Shown piece by piece: positions 53,093 through 62,886 of a stretch of 64,000 nucleotides of DNA. The DNA lies in assembly GCF_003545815.1 (NCBI RefSeq), contig NZ_PDUW01000001.1:310001-374000 (forward strand), given 5' to 3'. This stretch comes from Pusillimonas caeni (GTDB lineage: Bacteria; Pseudomonadota; Gammaproteobacteria; Burkholderiales; Burkholderiaceae_B). Position 1 is the stretch's first letter, and each line of letters opens with the position of its first letter. The notes under the pieces are model-generated. The model was not told the DNA's origin, searched no databases, and saw only the letters and a program-made list of their open reading frames with translations. The position numbers and the translations under genes are program-made.

Positions 53093-53110
53093 CCTTTTAG
53101 CAATAAAAGG
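53093..53110. terminator. Hairpin after the TerC gene
   Basis: CCTTTTA-GCAA-TAAAAGG is a perfect 7-bp stem with a 4-base loop, in the gene-poor stretch 52972-53435. It could end the TerC transcript, or lie in the leader of the small gene at 53137. It lacks a T tract on the plus strand. Confidence 0.5.
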
Positions 53111-53136
53111 GCTTAGGTGGTCTAACAGGAAACTCA

Positions 53137-53307
53137 ATGTCTGCTACACAGAAGACTCTTGCCCCGTATCGCACCTGGAAAGTCAAGCCGTACTCCCTCC
53201 CCCTCGAAACACGCCTCGCCCAAGAGCGCGCCCAGCAGGCCCAGCCGCCGATGATCTCTCTGCACACCAGCAAACTGAGCAAGAAAGAAGACACAGCGAC
53301 AACATGA
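53137..53307 (+). CDS. Possible small protein (56 residues), unknown
   Basis: An ATG with AGGA seven bases upstream opens a 56-codon frame ending in TGA at 53305-53307. The product is basic and hydrophilic (YRTWKVKPYSLPLETRLAQE, then a Gln/Ala-rich stretch and a Lys-rich tail) with high third-position GC, as in real genes of this genome. It has no membrane segment and matches nothing I know. It occupies the only part of the 464-bp gap between the TerC gene and hutC that looks coding. A chance open frame is possible. Confidence 0.35.
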   Translation: MSATQKTLAPYRTWKVKPYSLPLETRLAQERAQQAQPPMISLHTSKLSKKEDTATT

Positions 53308-53435
53308 CGGCCGCCGCGGGCGCGAACACGCCATAAGGGCTGCTCCACCGCGGCCCCGGCTCCCAAGCTCGTGCTCGGGGCAGTCCAAGCGCGGCGCCCC
53401 GGCTCGCCGCCTCCAGCAAAAATGCTGCAACGCCT

Positions 53436-54146
53436 TTATAGCGCGCCGGCCAGCTGGTAGCGGCTGCCCGGATACCACATGATGGCCACCGACGCCACCT
53501 GGTCCAGCGACAATGTCTTGCGCTTGAGCACCAGGCAGGGCTCGCCCTCTGGAATATGCAGCATGGCCGCGATGTCCGGCGGGGCGCTCATGGCCTCGAC
53601 GCTGTAGCGTACGCCCTGCAGCGGCGCCGCTGCCATCAGATACTCGTTGGGCGTGGTCACCGCAAAATCCTGTTCAAGGTAGTCCGGCGCCAGCGCCGAA
53701 TTCACCCATCTGTCCTCGGTCTGAATCGGCACGCCGTTGTCGAAGTGCACGATGATCGAGTGAAACAGCACGTGTCCGGCCGGGACGCCGAATTGATGCG
53801 TCAGCGGCTCCTGCGCCTTGCTGCGCTCGAGCAAATGGACTTCGCTGCTGTGCGTATGGCCGCGGTCGCGCACCTCGTCGGCAATGCTCTTGATGGCGAT
53901 GAGCGTGGCCTGGTACTTCTGCTGGGCCACATAGGTGCCCGAGCCCTGTATGCGCGTCAGCACCTGTTCGGCCGTCAGTTCCTTCACGGCCCGATTGACC
54001 GTCATGCGCGACACCCCGAACTTCAGCGCAAGCGCCTGCTCGGCCGGCACCACGTCCCCTTCCTTCCAGCGGCCTTTCGCAATGCCGGCGAGCAGATAGT
54101 TCTTGATGCGCAGATACCGCGGTGTCGCCGCGTCTTCCTTGGCCAC
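53436..54146 (-). CDS. hutC: GntR-family histidine utilisation repressor HutC
   Basis: A 236-residue regulator: GntR winged helix (about 8-75; VPAEQALALKFGVSRMTVNR) and UTRA ligand domain (about 95-232). The first residues and the ALKFGVSRMTVNRAVKELT motif match HutC, which represses hut genes until urocanate binds. It starts with GTG preceded by AGGAG. It is divergent from the transporter-hut operon, and a perfect HutC-type operator lies between the two. Together these make the assignment firm. Confidence 0.93.
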   Translation of the reverse strand: MAKEDAATPRYLRIKNYLLAGIAKGRWKEGDVVPAEQALALKFGVSRMTVNRAVKELTAEQVLTRIQGSGTYVAQQKYQATLIAIKSIADEVRDRGHTHSSEVHLLERSKAQEPLTHQFGVPAGHVLFHSIIVHFDNGVPIQTEDRWVNSALAPDYLEQDFAVTTPNEYLMAAAPLQGVRYSVEAMSAPPDIAAMLHIPEGEPCLVLKRKTLSLDQVASVAIMWYPGSRYQLAGAL

Positions 54147-54192
54147 GCTGTCTCCTGGTAATCACTATTGATGTGTGAGATTTTATTTGATA

Positions 54193-54210
54193 AAGTTGTA
54201 TAGACAACTT
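54193..54210. promoter_or_regulatory. HutC operator
   Basis: AAGTTGTATAGACAACTT: perfect 7-bp arms around ATAG. The inner TTGTATAGACAA is, from memory, the core of HutC operators in enterobacteria and pseudomonads. It lies 47 bp upstream of hutC and 134 bp upstream of the binding-protein gene, so one site can control both directions, with urocanate as the expected inducer. Confidence 0.85.
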
Positions 54211-54343
54211 ACCACGACAAGAACAGATCGGCCACACGAACCGGCAACAAGATATGGCCATCGCAATGGCCGCAACCATATCGCGGGCTTCACATCCAGA
54301 TCGATGCACAAAGCGCGCGTGGTCAATCCAACAGGAGACAACA

Positions 54344-55504
54344 ATGAAACGACTCGTCACCACCCGCAAGCTGGTCCTGGCTTTTGCCCTGTCCACCGCG
54401 TTCGCCGCTCCGGGCGCCTTGGCCGACATCAAGATCGGCCTGAATGTCCCGCTGACAGGCTTTGCCGCCTTCGATGGCAACTCGGCCCACATCGGCGCTC
54501 AGCTGGCGGTCGAAAAAGCCAACGCCGAGGGCGGCGTCAACGGCGAGAAGCTCGTGCTCGTCGCCTACGACGACCAGGCCTCGGCCAAGGAGGCCACGCC
54601 GGTCGCCACCAAGCTGATCGAACGAGACAAAGTGGTCGGAGCGGTATCGGGCTCCTATTCGGCCGCCACCCGCCCGGCCGCGCAAATCTTCCAGGCCGCC
54701 GAAGTCCCCTACGTAGTGGCCTATTCCATCGACCCCAGCGTCACGCGCACGGGCAACTACATGTTCCGCGTTTCATCCATGGGCGAAGTCCAGGGCCGCG
54801 GCGGCGCCAAGCTGGTCAACGAACTGGGCAAGAAGCGCGTGGTGCTCGTCACGCTCAAGAACGACTTTGGCCAGACCCTGGCCCGGGGCTTCAAAGAAGC
54901 CGCCGCCAAGTTCGATCTGGACATCGTCAGCGAATACGAGTACGACATCAAGGATCGCCAGTTCGGCTCGCTGATCGCCAAGATCAAGTCCGACAATCCC
55001 GAAGCCATCTATGCGTCGGGCTACTACTTCAACGCCGGGCCGCTGGTCTCGCAGATGCGCGCCGCCGGCATCACGGTGCCCGTGATCGGCCAAGAAGGCT
55101 ACGACAGCGAGAAATTCATCGAAATCGCCGGCAAGGCCTCCGAAGGAACCCTGCTGGTCACCTCTCTCGACCGAGATTCCGACGTCCCCGAAACTCAGGA
55201 GTTCCTGAAGCACTTCCGCGAGAAGGCCGGCTTCGGCGCCGACATGGTGGGCGCCTCCACCTACACCGCCACCGCCATCCTCATCGAAGGTCTGCGTAAG
55301 ACCGGCGGCAAGGGCGGCGCCGAACTACGCGACGCAATCGCCCAGGGCACCTACACCATGCCCATCGGCACACTCAAGTTCAATGACCTGCACGAGGTCA
55401 ATAAAGACCTGCAGGTACAGGTCGTGAAGGACGGCGCCTTCCACCGCCACTCAGTCCTGCATGATCCGGAACTGCTGGCCGCCCCCACGCAAGACAGCAA
55501 GTAA
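54344..55504 (+). CDS. LivK-type binding protein of the hut ABC transporter
   Basis: A 386-residue periplasmic binding protein with a signal peptide (cleavage after ALA, about 27) and the Peripla_BP_6 pattern (IKIGLNVPLTGFAAFDGN; YDDQASAKEATPVA; GSYSAATRPAAQI). It begins the operon with AGGAG seven bases before the ATG. Its position between the HutC operator and hut enzyme genes indicates that it binds histidine, urocanate or another imidazole compound rather than branched-chain amino acids. It is followed by matching permease and ATPase genes, giving a complete importer. Confidence 0.9.
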   Translation: MKRLVTTRKLVLAFALSTAFAAPGALADIKIGLNVPLTGFAAFDGNSAHIGAQLAVEKANAEGGVNGEKLVLVAYDDQASAKEATPVATKLIERDKVVGAVSGSYSAATRPAAQIFQAAEVPYVVAYSIDPSVTRTGNYMFRVSSMGEVQGRGGAKLVNELGKKRVVLVTLKNDFGQTLARGFKEAAAKFDLDIVSEYEYDIKDRQFGSLIAKIKSDNPEAIYASGYYFNAGPLVSQMRAAGITVPVIGQEGYDSEKFIEIAGKASEGTLLVTSLDRDSDVPETQEFLKHFREKAGFGADMVGASTYTATAILIEGLRKTGGKGGAELRDAIAQGTYTMPIGTLKFNDLHEVNKDLQVQVVKDGAFHRHSVLHDPELLAAPTQDSK

Positions 55505-55592
55505 GCCTCGGCGCGCGCAACGCGCCATCCCTAGCATGAAGCCGGGCTCGCTCAAGCGGCCCGGCTTCCGGGAAGAACCTCCAGGAGCCCAC

Positions 55593-56456
55593 ATGCTCTT
55601 AGTCGAGCTCGTCGCCCAAGGACTCGTGCAAGGCAGCATCTATGCACTCATCGCCCTTGGCCTCACCCTGGTGTACGGACTGCTGCGCATCCTGCACATC
55701 GCCCACGCCGCGCTGTTCACGCTGGGCGGCTATATCGGCGTACTCGCCACCAATGCCACGGGCAGCCTCACGCTGGCGTGCATTCTCGCCATGCTGGGCG
55801 CGGGCATCGTGGGCGTGATCATCTATCGCCTGTGCTACGAGCCCATGCTGAGCCAGCCGCCCTTCGTCGCGCTGATCGCCTCCATCGGGCTGTACATCGC
55901 CTTCGAAGAAGCCTTCCGCATCCTGTTCGGCGCGGCGGGCCTCACCTATGACACGCCGCCACTGCAGCATTACGTCTCGGTGTTCGGGGGCCTGCATTTC
56001 AGCCTGGCCGAGCTCATGGTCATGGGCAGTTCGCTGGCCATCATCGCCGCGCTGGGCTATCTGCAGACCCACACGCGGGTGGGCATCGCCTGCCAGGCGA
56101 CCGTATCCGATCCGCAGATGGCCCAGTCCTTCGGCATCCGGCTGCGCACGGTGCGCGACCTGAACTTCTTCGTGGGCTCCGCGTTGGCCGGCTTCGCCGG
56201 CGTGTGGGTGGCCCTGCTGAACAATCTGGTCGAACCCACCATGGGCAGCGTGCCTTCATACAAGGCGCTGGCCATCATCGTGCTGGGCGGCATGGGTTCG
56301 GTGCGCGGCACGCTGCTGGCGTCTCTGGTCCTGGGCGTGGCCGAATCCTTCGGCACCATCTACCTCGACAAATGGCTCGACCGCAACGCCATCGCCTTCG
56401 CCCTGCTCATCTTCGTACTCATGTTCCGTCCGCAGGGACTCTTCGCTCGACGTTAG
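55593..56456 (+). CDS. LivH-type ABC permease of the hut operon
   Basis: A 287-residue inner-membrane permease of the branched-chain amino acid class, with about eight helices. The family segments QGLVQGSIYALIALGLTLVYG (in part, about 9-28), HAALFTLGGYIGV and the EAA-like loop VLGGMGSVRGTLLASLVLG (about 232-250) are present. CCAGGAG precedes the ATG. It forms the membrane channel with the LivM-type protein that starts 11 bp downstream. Confidence 0.92.
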   Translation: MLLVELVAQGLVQGSIYALIALGLTLVYGLLRILHIAHAALFTLGGYIGVLATNATGSLTLACILAMLGAGIVGVIIYRLCYEPMLSQPPFVALIASIGLYIAFEEAFRILFGAAGLTYDTPPLQHYVSVFGGLHFSLAELMVMGSSLAIIAALGYLQTHTRVGIACQATVSDPQMAQSFGIRLRTVRDLNFFVGSALAGFAGVWVALLNNLVEPTMGSVPSYKALAIIVLGGMGSVRGTLLASLVLGVAESFGTIYLDKWLDRNAIAFALLIFVLMFRPQGLFARR

Positions 56457-56467
56457 GGGGCCGCACC

Positions 56468-57337
56468 ATGGCATATGAAATCTCTCTGCTCACTGCGATG
56501 GGAATCAGCGTCATCTTCGCGCTGTCGCTCAATCTCATCACCGGCTTCTGCGGCCAGATCAGCCTGGGGCATGCCGCGTTCCTGGGCATAGGCGCCTATA
56601 CCTCGGCCATGCTGTGCAAGGCGGGCGTGCCCTTCTTCGCCACGCTGCCCGCGTCCATGCTGCTGGCCGGCATCGTGGGCGTCATCGTCGGGCTGGCCAG
56701 CCTAAGGGTGCGCGACGACTTTCTCGCCATCACCACCATGGGGGTGGTTTTTCTGTTCGTGGGCGTCGTGCGCCAGCAGGAATGGCTGGGCGGCGAAATG
56801 GGCATCTCGGGCATTCCCGCTTCGGGCCTGGACCGGGTCGGCTTCATGTGGCTGGCGCTGGGCCTGGCGGCCTTGGTGGCCGTTTTCTGCATCTACATCC
56901 AGAAGTCATGGATGGGCCGCGTGTTCAACGGCGTGGCCGAAGACGAAGACACCATGCGCGTGCTGGGCGTCGACGTGCCCCGCTACAAGCTCGCCGCCTT
57001 CGCCATGGGCACGGCCCTGGCCGGCATGGCCGGAGCGCTGTACGGCCAGCATTTCAAATACATCGGCCCGGAAAGCTTCGGCTTCATCGAATCCATCACC
57101 GTGCTGTCCATGGTGGTGTTCGGCGGCATCGGCTCCGTGCCCGGCGTGATCTTCGGCGCCGCCCTGCTGTCGGCGCTGCCCGCCTGGTTCCAGTTCATCG
57201 GCGACTATAAGCTGCTGGTCTATGGCGGCGTGCTTTTCCTGATGATGCGCTTCTCGCCCGGCGGCGTGGCCGGCATCGTCCGCTCTTTGCTGCGCCGTCG
57301 CAGCGCGCCCACTCAGCCCGACGGAGCGCATTCATGA
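56468..57337 (+). CDS. LivM-type ABC permease of the hut operon
   Basis: A 289-residue permease with about nine helices. Family marks include ALSLNLITGFCGQISLGHAA (about 19-38), GIGAYTSAML and VFGGIGSVPGVIFGAALL (about 217-234). It lacks the long N-terminal extension of E. coli LivM. Its stop overlaps the ATG of the first ATPase gene (ATGA). It is the second half of the transmembrane channel. Confidence 0.92.
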   Translation: MAYEISLLTAMGISVIFALSLNLITGFCGQISLGHAAFLGIGAYTSAMLCKAGVPFFATLPASMLLAGIVGVIVGLASLRVRDDFLAITTMGVVFLFVGVVRQQEWLGGEMGISGIPASGLDRVGFMWLALGLAALVAVFCIYIQKSWMGRVFNGVAEDEDTMRVLGVDVPRYKLAAFAMGTALAGMAGALYGQHFKYIGPESFGFIESITVLSMVVFGGIGSVPGVIFGAALLSALPAWFQFIGDYKLLVYGGVLFLMMRFSPGGVAGIVRSLLRRRSAPTQPDGAHS

Positions 57338-58122
57338 TCCACACGCCCGAAACTGCCCTGCTGCGCGTCAGCGGCGTCACGGTCCGGTTCGGCGGCCTCA
57401 AGGCCGTGGACGACGTCTCCTTCGAGGCATACCCCGGCGAACTGCTGGGCCTGATCGGCCCAAACGGAGCCGGCAAGACCACCCTGATGCGCGCCATCAC
57501 CGGCGTCGTCGGCGCCAACGCGGGCTCCATCCAGCTGAGCGACCAGGACCTCACCCGCCTGCCCACGCACCAGCGCATCCGCAAAGGCCTGGCCTTCTCG
57601 CAGCAGCTGGTCAGGCCGTTTCGCCAGATCTCCGTGCTTGACAACGTCGCGCTGGCGGCGGGCGCCAGGCACACCCATTCGCCCATGAAGGCGCTGCTGC
57701 ACACCGACTCCCGGCACGAACGCGACATCGCGCGCCGGATGCTTGCCCGGGTGGGCATCTCCAGGCATGCCGACCAGATGCCCGGCATCCAGCCGCTGGG
57801 CGTGCTCAAGCGCCTCGAAGTGGCGCGCGCCCTGGCGCAGGAGCCCAAGCTGCTGCTGCTCGACGAGCCGCTGGCGGGCCTGAACTCGAAAGAAGCCGCC
57901 ACCCTGGCGGACACCATCGCCGAGATCAACCGGCAGGGCATCACCATCATCCTCATCGAACACAATCTGGGCGAAGTCATGCGCATCTGCCAGCGGCTGG
58001 TCGTGCTCGACAACGGCCGCCGCATCGCCAGCGGCGCGCCGCGCGAAGTCATGCAGCAGCCGCAGGTGCGCGCCGCCTACCTGGGCGCACCCGCCGAATC
58101 CACGGAGGAACACAGTGCTTGA
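57334..58122 (+). CDS. LivG-type ABC ATPase of the hut operon
   Basis: A 262-residue ATPase. Walker A is GPNGAGKT (42-49), and Walker B with the catalytic Glu is LLLLDEPLAG. The ABC signature position reads QPLGVLKRLEVARAL in place of the usual LSxGQ form, an unusual but helix-compatible variant; the H-loop His is in IEHNLGEV. It powers uptake together with the LivF-type ATPase, whose GTG start overlaps its end by 8 bases. Confidence 0.9.
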   Translation: MIHTPETALLRVSGVTVRFGGLKAVDDVSFEAYPGELLGLIGPNGAGKTTLMRAITGVVGANAGSIQLSDQDLTRLPTHQRIRKGLAFSQQLVRPFRQISVLDNVALAAGARHTHSPMKALLHTDSRHERDIARRMLARVGISRHADQMPGIQPLGVLKRLEVARALAQEPKLLLLDEPLAGLNSKEAATLADTIAEINRQGITIILIEHNLGEVMRICQRLVVLDNGRRIASGAPREVMQQPQVRAAYLGAPAESTEEHSA

Positions 58123-58819
58123 GCTCAAGAACGTCACCTGCGGCTATGGCACTTTCGAGGCCGTGCACGAACTCTCGCTGACGCTGCAGCCCGGCACCAT
58201 CACCGCCCTGCTGGGCGCCAACGGCGCCGGCAAATCGTCCACCCTGATGTGCATCGCCGGCCATATACGGCTTCATGGCGGCAGCATCCTGTTCGACGGC
58301 CGCGACATCAGCGCCCTGCCCCCGCCCGACCGCGTTCGCCTGGGTCTGGCCATATCTCCGGAAGGCCGGCGCTTGTTCAAGGACCTGAGCGTGGAAGACA
58401 ACCTTCGGGTAGGCGGGCTGATACGCCCGCGCTCCGATTACCCCGGGGACAGGGAGCAGGTGCTAAGCCTCTTTCCGCGCCTGCGCGAACGCCTTGGCTC
58501 GCTGGCCGGCAACCTGTCCGGAGGGGAACAGCAGATGCTGGCCATCGGACGCGCCCTCATGACCCGACCCAAGCTGATCATGATCGACGAGCTTTCCCTG
58601 GGCCTCATGCCCAAGGTCATCGACCTGTGCTACCAGGCCCTGCAGAAGCTGCGCGAAGACGGCATGACCATATTGCTGGTCGAACAGAACACCGACCGCG
58701 CACTCAGCGTCGCCGACCAGGTGTGCGTGCTGGAGTCGGGCCGCACCGTATGGCAGGGCAGCGCCGAAGACGCCGCCCGCGACCCCGACCTGGCCTCCGC
58801 CTACCTGGGCCTGCACTGA
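58115..58819 (+). CDS. LivF-type ABC ATPase of the hut operon
   Basis: A 234-residue ATPase starting with GTG (MLELKNV once initiated). Walker A GANGAGKS (34-41), signature [15 protein letters not shown], Walker [15 protein letters not shown], where the Asp-Glu pair is kept but the DEP proline is replaced by Leu, as is common in LivF. A GGAGG site lies before the start inside the LivG-type gene. It completes the five-component importer. Confidence 0.92.
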   Translation: MLELKNVTCGYGTFEAVHELSLTLQPGTITALLGANGAGKSSTLMCIAGHIRLHGGSILFDGRDISALPPPDRVRLGLAISPEGRRLFKDLSVEDNLRVGGLIRPRSDYPGDREQVLSLFPRLRERLGSLAGNLSGGEQQMLAIGRALMTRPKLIMIDELSLGLMPKVIDLCYQALQKLREDGMTILLVEQNTDRALSVADQVCVLESGRTVWQGSAEDAARDPDLASAYLGLH

Positions 58820-58890
58820 ACAACATCACCCCGGGCGCCCATTTGGCCGATCTCTCCATTTTCCGCCCGAGCAACAGAAAGGAAACCGCC

Positions 58891-60606
58891 ATGAACACCG
58901 TCAGCGAAAAAGCCACCGCCACCGACCCCCGCTTCGATCCCAAGCGCAGCATCCGCGCTCCGCGCGGCAGTACGCTCACGTGCAAGAACTGGATCAGCGA
59001 GGCCGCCTACCGCATGATCCAGAACAACCTGGACGCCGAGGTGGCCGAAGACCCGCAGCATCTGGTGGTGTATGGCGGCATAGGCCGCGCCGCGCGCGAC
59101 TGGGAATGCTTCGACCAGATCCTGGCCGAGCTCAGGCAATTGAACGAGGACGAGTCCCTGCTCATCCAGTCCGGCAAGCCGGTAGGCGTCTTCAAGACCC
59201 ACCCCGACGCCCCGCGCGTGCTGATCGCCAACTCGAACCTCGTGCCTCAATGGGCCGACTGGCGGCACTTCAACGAGCTGGACCGCAAGGGCCTCTTCAT
59301 GTACGGGCAGATGACCGCCGGCAGCTGGATCTACATCGGCAGCCAGGGCATCGTCCAGGGCACGTATGAAACCTTCGCCGAAGCCGGCCGCCAGCACTTC
59401 AATGGCGACTGGGCCGGCCGCTGGATACTTACCGCGGGCCTGGGCGGCATGGGCGGCGCCCAGCCTCTGGCCGCCACCCTGGCGGGCGCCGTATCGCTGA
59501 CCGTCGAGTGCCAGCAAAGCCGCATCAACTTCCGCCTGCGCACGCGCTATGTCGACAAGCAGGCCAAAGACCTGGACGAGGCGCTGGACCTGGTGCGCCG
59601 CCACTGCGAGCGCAAAGAGGCGGTGTCCATCGCCCTGCTGGGCAATGCCGCCGAGGTGCTGCCCGAGCTGGCCCGCCGCGCCAGAGAAGGCGGCATGAAG
59701 CCCGACCTGGTCACCGACCAGACCTCGGCGCACGATCTCGTCAACGGCTACCTGCCCGCCGGCTGGACAGTGCCGCAATGGGAAGCGGCGCGCAAAGACC
59801 CTGCCCGGCATGCCGAGCTTATGGATCGCGCCCAGGAATCGTGCGCCGTGCATGTGCAGGCCATGCTCGACTTCCACGCCATGGGCGTGCCCGCCGTCGA
59901 CTACGGCAACAACATCCGCCAGGTCGCCTTCGACGCCGGCGTGCGCAAGGCCTTCGATTTCCCCGGCTTCGTACCGGCCTACATCCGGCCGCTGTTCTGC
60001 GAAGGCAAGGGCCCCTTCCGCTGGGTCGCGCTGTCCGGAGACCCCGAAGACATCTACAAGACCGACGCCAAGATCAAAGAACTGTTCCCCGAGAACAAAT
60101 CGGTGGCGCGCTGGCTGGACATGGCGCGCGAGCGCATCGCCTTCCAGGGCCTGCCCTCGCGCATCTGCTGGCTGGGCCTGGGGGAGCGCCATGTGGCCGG
60201 CCTCGCCTTCAATGAAATGGTGCGGCGTGGCGAGCTCAAGGCGCCCATCGTGATCGGCCGCGACCATCTCGACACCGGTTCGGTCGCCAGTCCCAACCGC
60301 GAGACCGAAGCCATGCGCGACGGCACCGACGCCGTATCGGATTGGCCCCTGCTCAACGCCCTGCTCAATACCGCCGGCGGCGCCAGCTGGGTCTCCTTCC
60401 ATCACGGCGGCGGCGTGGGCATGGGCTACTCTCAGCATGCGGGCATGGTCATCGTGGCCGACGGCAGCGACGCGGCCGCCAGGCGGCTCGAGCGCGTCCT
60501 CATCAACGACTGCGGCTCGGGCGTCATGCGCCACGCGGACGCCGGCTACCAGGCCGCCATCGACTGCGCCAAGCGCTTCGGCCTGCATCTTCCCATGATC
60601 AAGTAA
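58891..60606 (+). CDS. hutU: Urocanate hydratase
   Basis: A 571-residue urocanase. The NAD-binding region [19 protein letters not shown] (in part), the conserved [15 protein letters not shown] and the active-site Cys region [11 protein letters not shown] (Cys about 430) are intact, and the C-terminal [15 protein letters not shown] motif is present. It converts urocanate to 4-imidazolone-5-propionate with tightly bound NAD. AAAGGAAA precedes the ATG. It is 71 bp after the transporter genes, so importer and enzyme are one operon. Confidence 0.97.
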   Translation: MNTVSEKATATDPRFDPKRSIRAPRGSTLTCKNWISEAAYRMIQNNLDAEVAEDPQHLVVYGGIGRAARDWECFDQILAELRQLNEDESLLIQSGKPVGVFKTHPDAPRVLIANSNLVPQWADWRHFNELDRKGLFMYGQMTAGSWIYIGSQGIVQGTYETFAEAGRQHFNGDWAGRWILTAGLGGMGGAQPLAATLAGAVSLTVECQQSRINFRLRTRYVDKQAKDLDEALDLVRRHCERKEAVSIALLGNAAEVLPELARRAREGGMKPDLVTDQTSAHDLVNGYLPAGWTVPQWEAARKDPARHAELMDRAQESCAVHVQAMLDFHAMGVPAVDYGNNIRQVAFDAGVRKAFDFPGFVPAYIRPLFCEGKGPFRWVALSGDPEDIYKTDAKIKELFPENKSVARWLDMARERIAFQGLPSRICWLGLGERHVAGLAFNEMVRRGELKAPIVIGRDHLDTGSVASPNRETEAMRDGTDAVSDWPLLNALLNTAGGASWVSFHHGGGVGMGYSQHAGMVIVADGSDAAARRLERVLINDCGSGVMRHADAGYQAAIDCAKRFGLHLPMIK

Positions 60607-60618
60607 ACGGGTGCCGCC

Positions 60619-61581
60619 ATGCATACCCCAGCCGACATGTCCCAATGGAAAGGCCGCATCGACGCCGCCGAAGGCCAGGCAGGGCAGCGCTGGCACCAGA
60701 TAGTGCAGCCATGGACGGGCCAGGCCGGCCAGGGTGTGGTCCTGACCGGCTTCGCCTGCGACGCGGGCGTACACCGCAATCATGGCCGGCCCGGCGCGCG
60801 CAAAGGGCCCGACGCCATCCGCGCCATGCTGGCCAATATGCCGGTGCTGGACTGCCGCTCTCTGTACGACGCGGGCAACATCGCGCCCCTTGCAGCCGGC
60901 GCCCACGACGGCCTGGAACAGGCCCAGGACGAACTCTCCGGCCACCTGGCCGGCCTGCTCGGCCAGGGCTGGCTGCCCATCACCCTGGGCGGAGGGCACG
61001 AAATCGCCTTCGGCTCTTTCGAAGGCCTGGCCCGCCACCTGGCCTCCCGCTCGGGCTCGGCTCCCCGCATCGGCATCGTCAACCTGGACGCCCACTTCGA
61101 CCTGCGGCAGGACGACCGCGCCAGCTCCGGCACGCCGTTCCGGCAGATTGCCGAGAACTGCCGGCAGCGCGGCTGGCCCTTCCACTACTGTTGCCTGGGC
61201 GTGAGCCGCTACGCCAACACCCGGGCCCTCTTCGATCGCGCCGAAGCTCTGGATGTGACCTGGCTGCTCGATGAAGAGATGACCGGCCACCATGCCGCCC
61301 TTGCGCGGCTGGACGCTTTTCTTGCAGGCGTCGATCATGTCTACTTCACCCTCTGCCTGGACGTGCTGCCCGCCTATGTGGCGCCCGGCGTCAGCGCCCC
61401 CGCCGCCCGAGGCGTCGGGCTCGACGTGGTGGAGGCCCTGGTCGACCATGTCGCGCAATCGGGCAAGATGCGTCTTGCGGACATCGCCGAACTGAATCCG
61501 GACTTCGACATCGACCATCGCAGCGCCCGCGTCGCCGCCCGGCTGGCGGCGCGCATGGCAAACCAGGCGAGCGCATCATGA
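60619..61581 (+). CDS. hutG: Formimidoylglutamase
   Basis: A 320-residue ureohydrolase of the arginase fold. Metal motifs are [10 protein letters not shown] and NLDAHFDLR; the third motif reads [14 protein letters not shown], with Cys where arginases have the first Asp of SxDxD. It hydrolyses N-formimino-glutamate to glutamate and formamide, the one-step end of the hut pathway. hutF is not seen, which agrees with this route. It starts 12 bp after hutU and overlaps hutI (ATGA). Confidence 0.92.
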   Translation: MHTPADMSQWKGRIDAAEGQAGQRWHQIVQPWTGQAGQGVVLTGFACDAGVHRNHGRPGARKGPDAIRAMLANMPVLDCRSLYDAGNIAPLAAGAHDGLEQAQDELSGHLAGLLGQGWLPITLGGGHEIAFGSFEGLARHLASRSGSAPRIGIVNLDAHFDLRQDDRASSGTPFRQIAENCRQRGWPFHYCCLGVSRYANTRALFDRAEALDVTWLLDEEMTGHHAALARLDAFLAGVDHVYFTLCLDVLPAYVAPGVSAPAARGVGLDVVEALVDHVAQSGKMRLADIAELNPDFDIDHRSARVAARLAARMANQASAS

Positions 61582-62834
61582 ATCACTCCGTCCACCACTG
61601 GGATGCGCTCTGGCTGAACGTGCGTCTGGCCACCATGAAGCCTGGCAGCGGCTATGGTGAAATCGTCGACGGCGCCATCGCCGCGCGAGACGGCAAGATC
61701 GCCTGGCTGGGGCCGCGCAGCGCCCTGCCGCGCGGCCCACGCGCCGCGCAAGAACACGACGGCGGCGGCGCCTGGCTCACGCCCGGCCTCATCGACTGCC
61801 ATACCCACGCCGTCTATGCCGGCAACCGCAGCAACGAATGGGAGGCCCGGCTCAACGGCGTGCCCTACGAGCAGATCGCCCGCCAGGGCGGCGGCATCGT
61901 CTCGACCGTGCGCGCCACCCGGGCGGCCAGCTTCGACGAACTGCTGCAAGCCAGCCTGCCCCGCGTGCATGCCCTGATGGCCGAAGGCGTCACCACCCTG
62001 GAGATCAAGTCCGGCTACGGCCTGGACCTGCCCAACGAAGAAAAAATGCTGCGCGTCGCGCGCGAGATCGGCCAACTGCCGGGCCTCGAAGTGCGCACCA
62101 CCTTTCTGGGCGCCCACGCCCTGCCGCCCGAATATGCGGGCCGGGCCGACGAGTACATCGACGAGGTGTGCCAGGCCATGCTGCCCGCGCTGGCCGGCCA
62201 AGGCCTGGTCGACGCCGTCGACGCCTTCTGCGAGAACATCGGCTTCACCCCGGCGCAAACCGAACGCGTCTTCCTGAAGGCGAAGCAGCACGGCCTGCCG
62301 GTCAAGCTGCACGCCGAACAGCTATCCGACCAGGGCGGCGCCCAGCTCACCGCCCGGTATGGCGGCCTTTCCGCCGATCACCTCGAGCACCTGTCCGCAA
62401 AAGGCATCGCCGCCATGGCCGCCGCCGGCACCGTCGCCGTCCTGCTGCCGGGCGCCTTCTATTTCCTGCGCGACACCCTCCTGCCACCGGTACAGGCATT
62501 GCGCGACGCCGGCGTGCCCATCGCCGTCGCCACCGACTGCAATCCGGGCACCTCGCCCCTGACTTCGCCGCTGCTCGCCATGAACATGGCCTGCACCCTC
62601 TTCCGCCTGACGCCGCAGGAAGCCCTGGCGGGCCTCACCCTCAATGCCGCGCGAGCGCTGGGCCTGGAGGCCCGGCTAGGCAGCCTGGAAGTGGGCAAGG
62701 ACGCCGACTTTGCCTTGTGGAACATCGACAGGCCGGGCGATCTGGCCTATTCGATGGGGTTGAATCCCTGCGCGGCGGTGGTGAAAGGCGGCGCTCGCCG
62801 GCCAGGCGGCGCCGACACAAAACTCAATGCATAA
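61578..62834 (+). CDS. hutI: Imidazolonepropionase
   Basis: A 418-residue metal-dependent amidohydrolase. Metal ligands: HTH in [13 protein letters not shown] (about 73-75), the later His in [12 protein letters not shown], and Asp in [10 protein letters not shown]. It opens the ring of 4-imidazolone-5-propionate to formiminoglutamate, the substrate of HutG. Its start overlaps the hutG stop. It is the last hut gene; putA follows after a 52-bp gap. Confidence 0.96.
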   Translation: MNHSVHHWDALWLNVRLATMKPGSGYGEIVDGAIAARDGKIAWLGPRSALPRGPRAAQEHDGGGAWLTPGLIDCHTHAVYAGNRSNEWEARLNGVPYEQIARQGGGIVSTVRATRAASFDELLQASLPRVHALMAEGVTTLEIKSGYGLDLPNEEKMLRVAREIGQLPGLEVRTTFLGAHALPPEYAGRADEYIDEVCQAMLPALAGQGLVDAVDAFCENIGFTPAQTERVFLKAKQHGLPVKLHAEQLSDQGGAQLTARYGGLSADHLEHLSAKGIAAMAAAGTVAVLLPGAFYFLRDTLLPPVQALRDAGVPIAVATDCNPGTSPLTSPLLAMNMACTLFRLTPQEALAGLTLNAARALGLEARLGSLEVGKDADFALWNIDRPGDLAYSMGLNPCAAVVKGGARRPGGADTKLNA

Positions 62835-62886
62835 TAGGTGAACATCGTCTTTGAGCCGGGAGGTGAAAGCCCATCCCGGGATCAGC

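Noticed and set aside
51421-53103. A 560-codon minus-strand frame opposite the TerC gene
   Set aside because: The TerC/CBS/CorC protein is unmistakable; the antisense product is His/Gln/Gly-rich without motifs.
53097-53478. Minus-strand frames of 78-114 codons between the TerC gene and hutC
   Set aside because: Low-complexity Arg/Ala/Cys-rich products without ribosome-binding sites; the plus-strand 56-codon frame is the better candidate.
58801-61518. A 905-codon open frame on the minus strand opposite hutU and hutG
   Set aside because: Both hutU and hutG on the plus strand have intact active-site motifs; long antisense frames are expected in GC-rich coding DNA with strong third-position bias.
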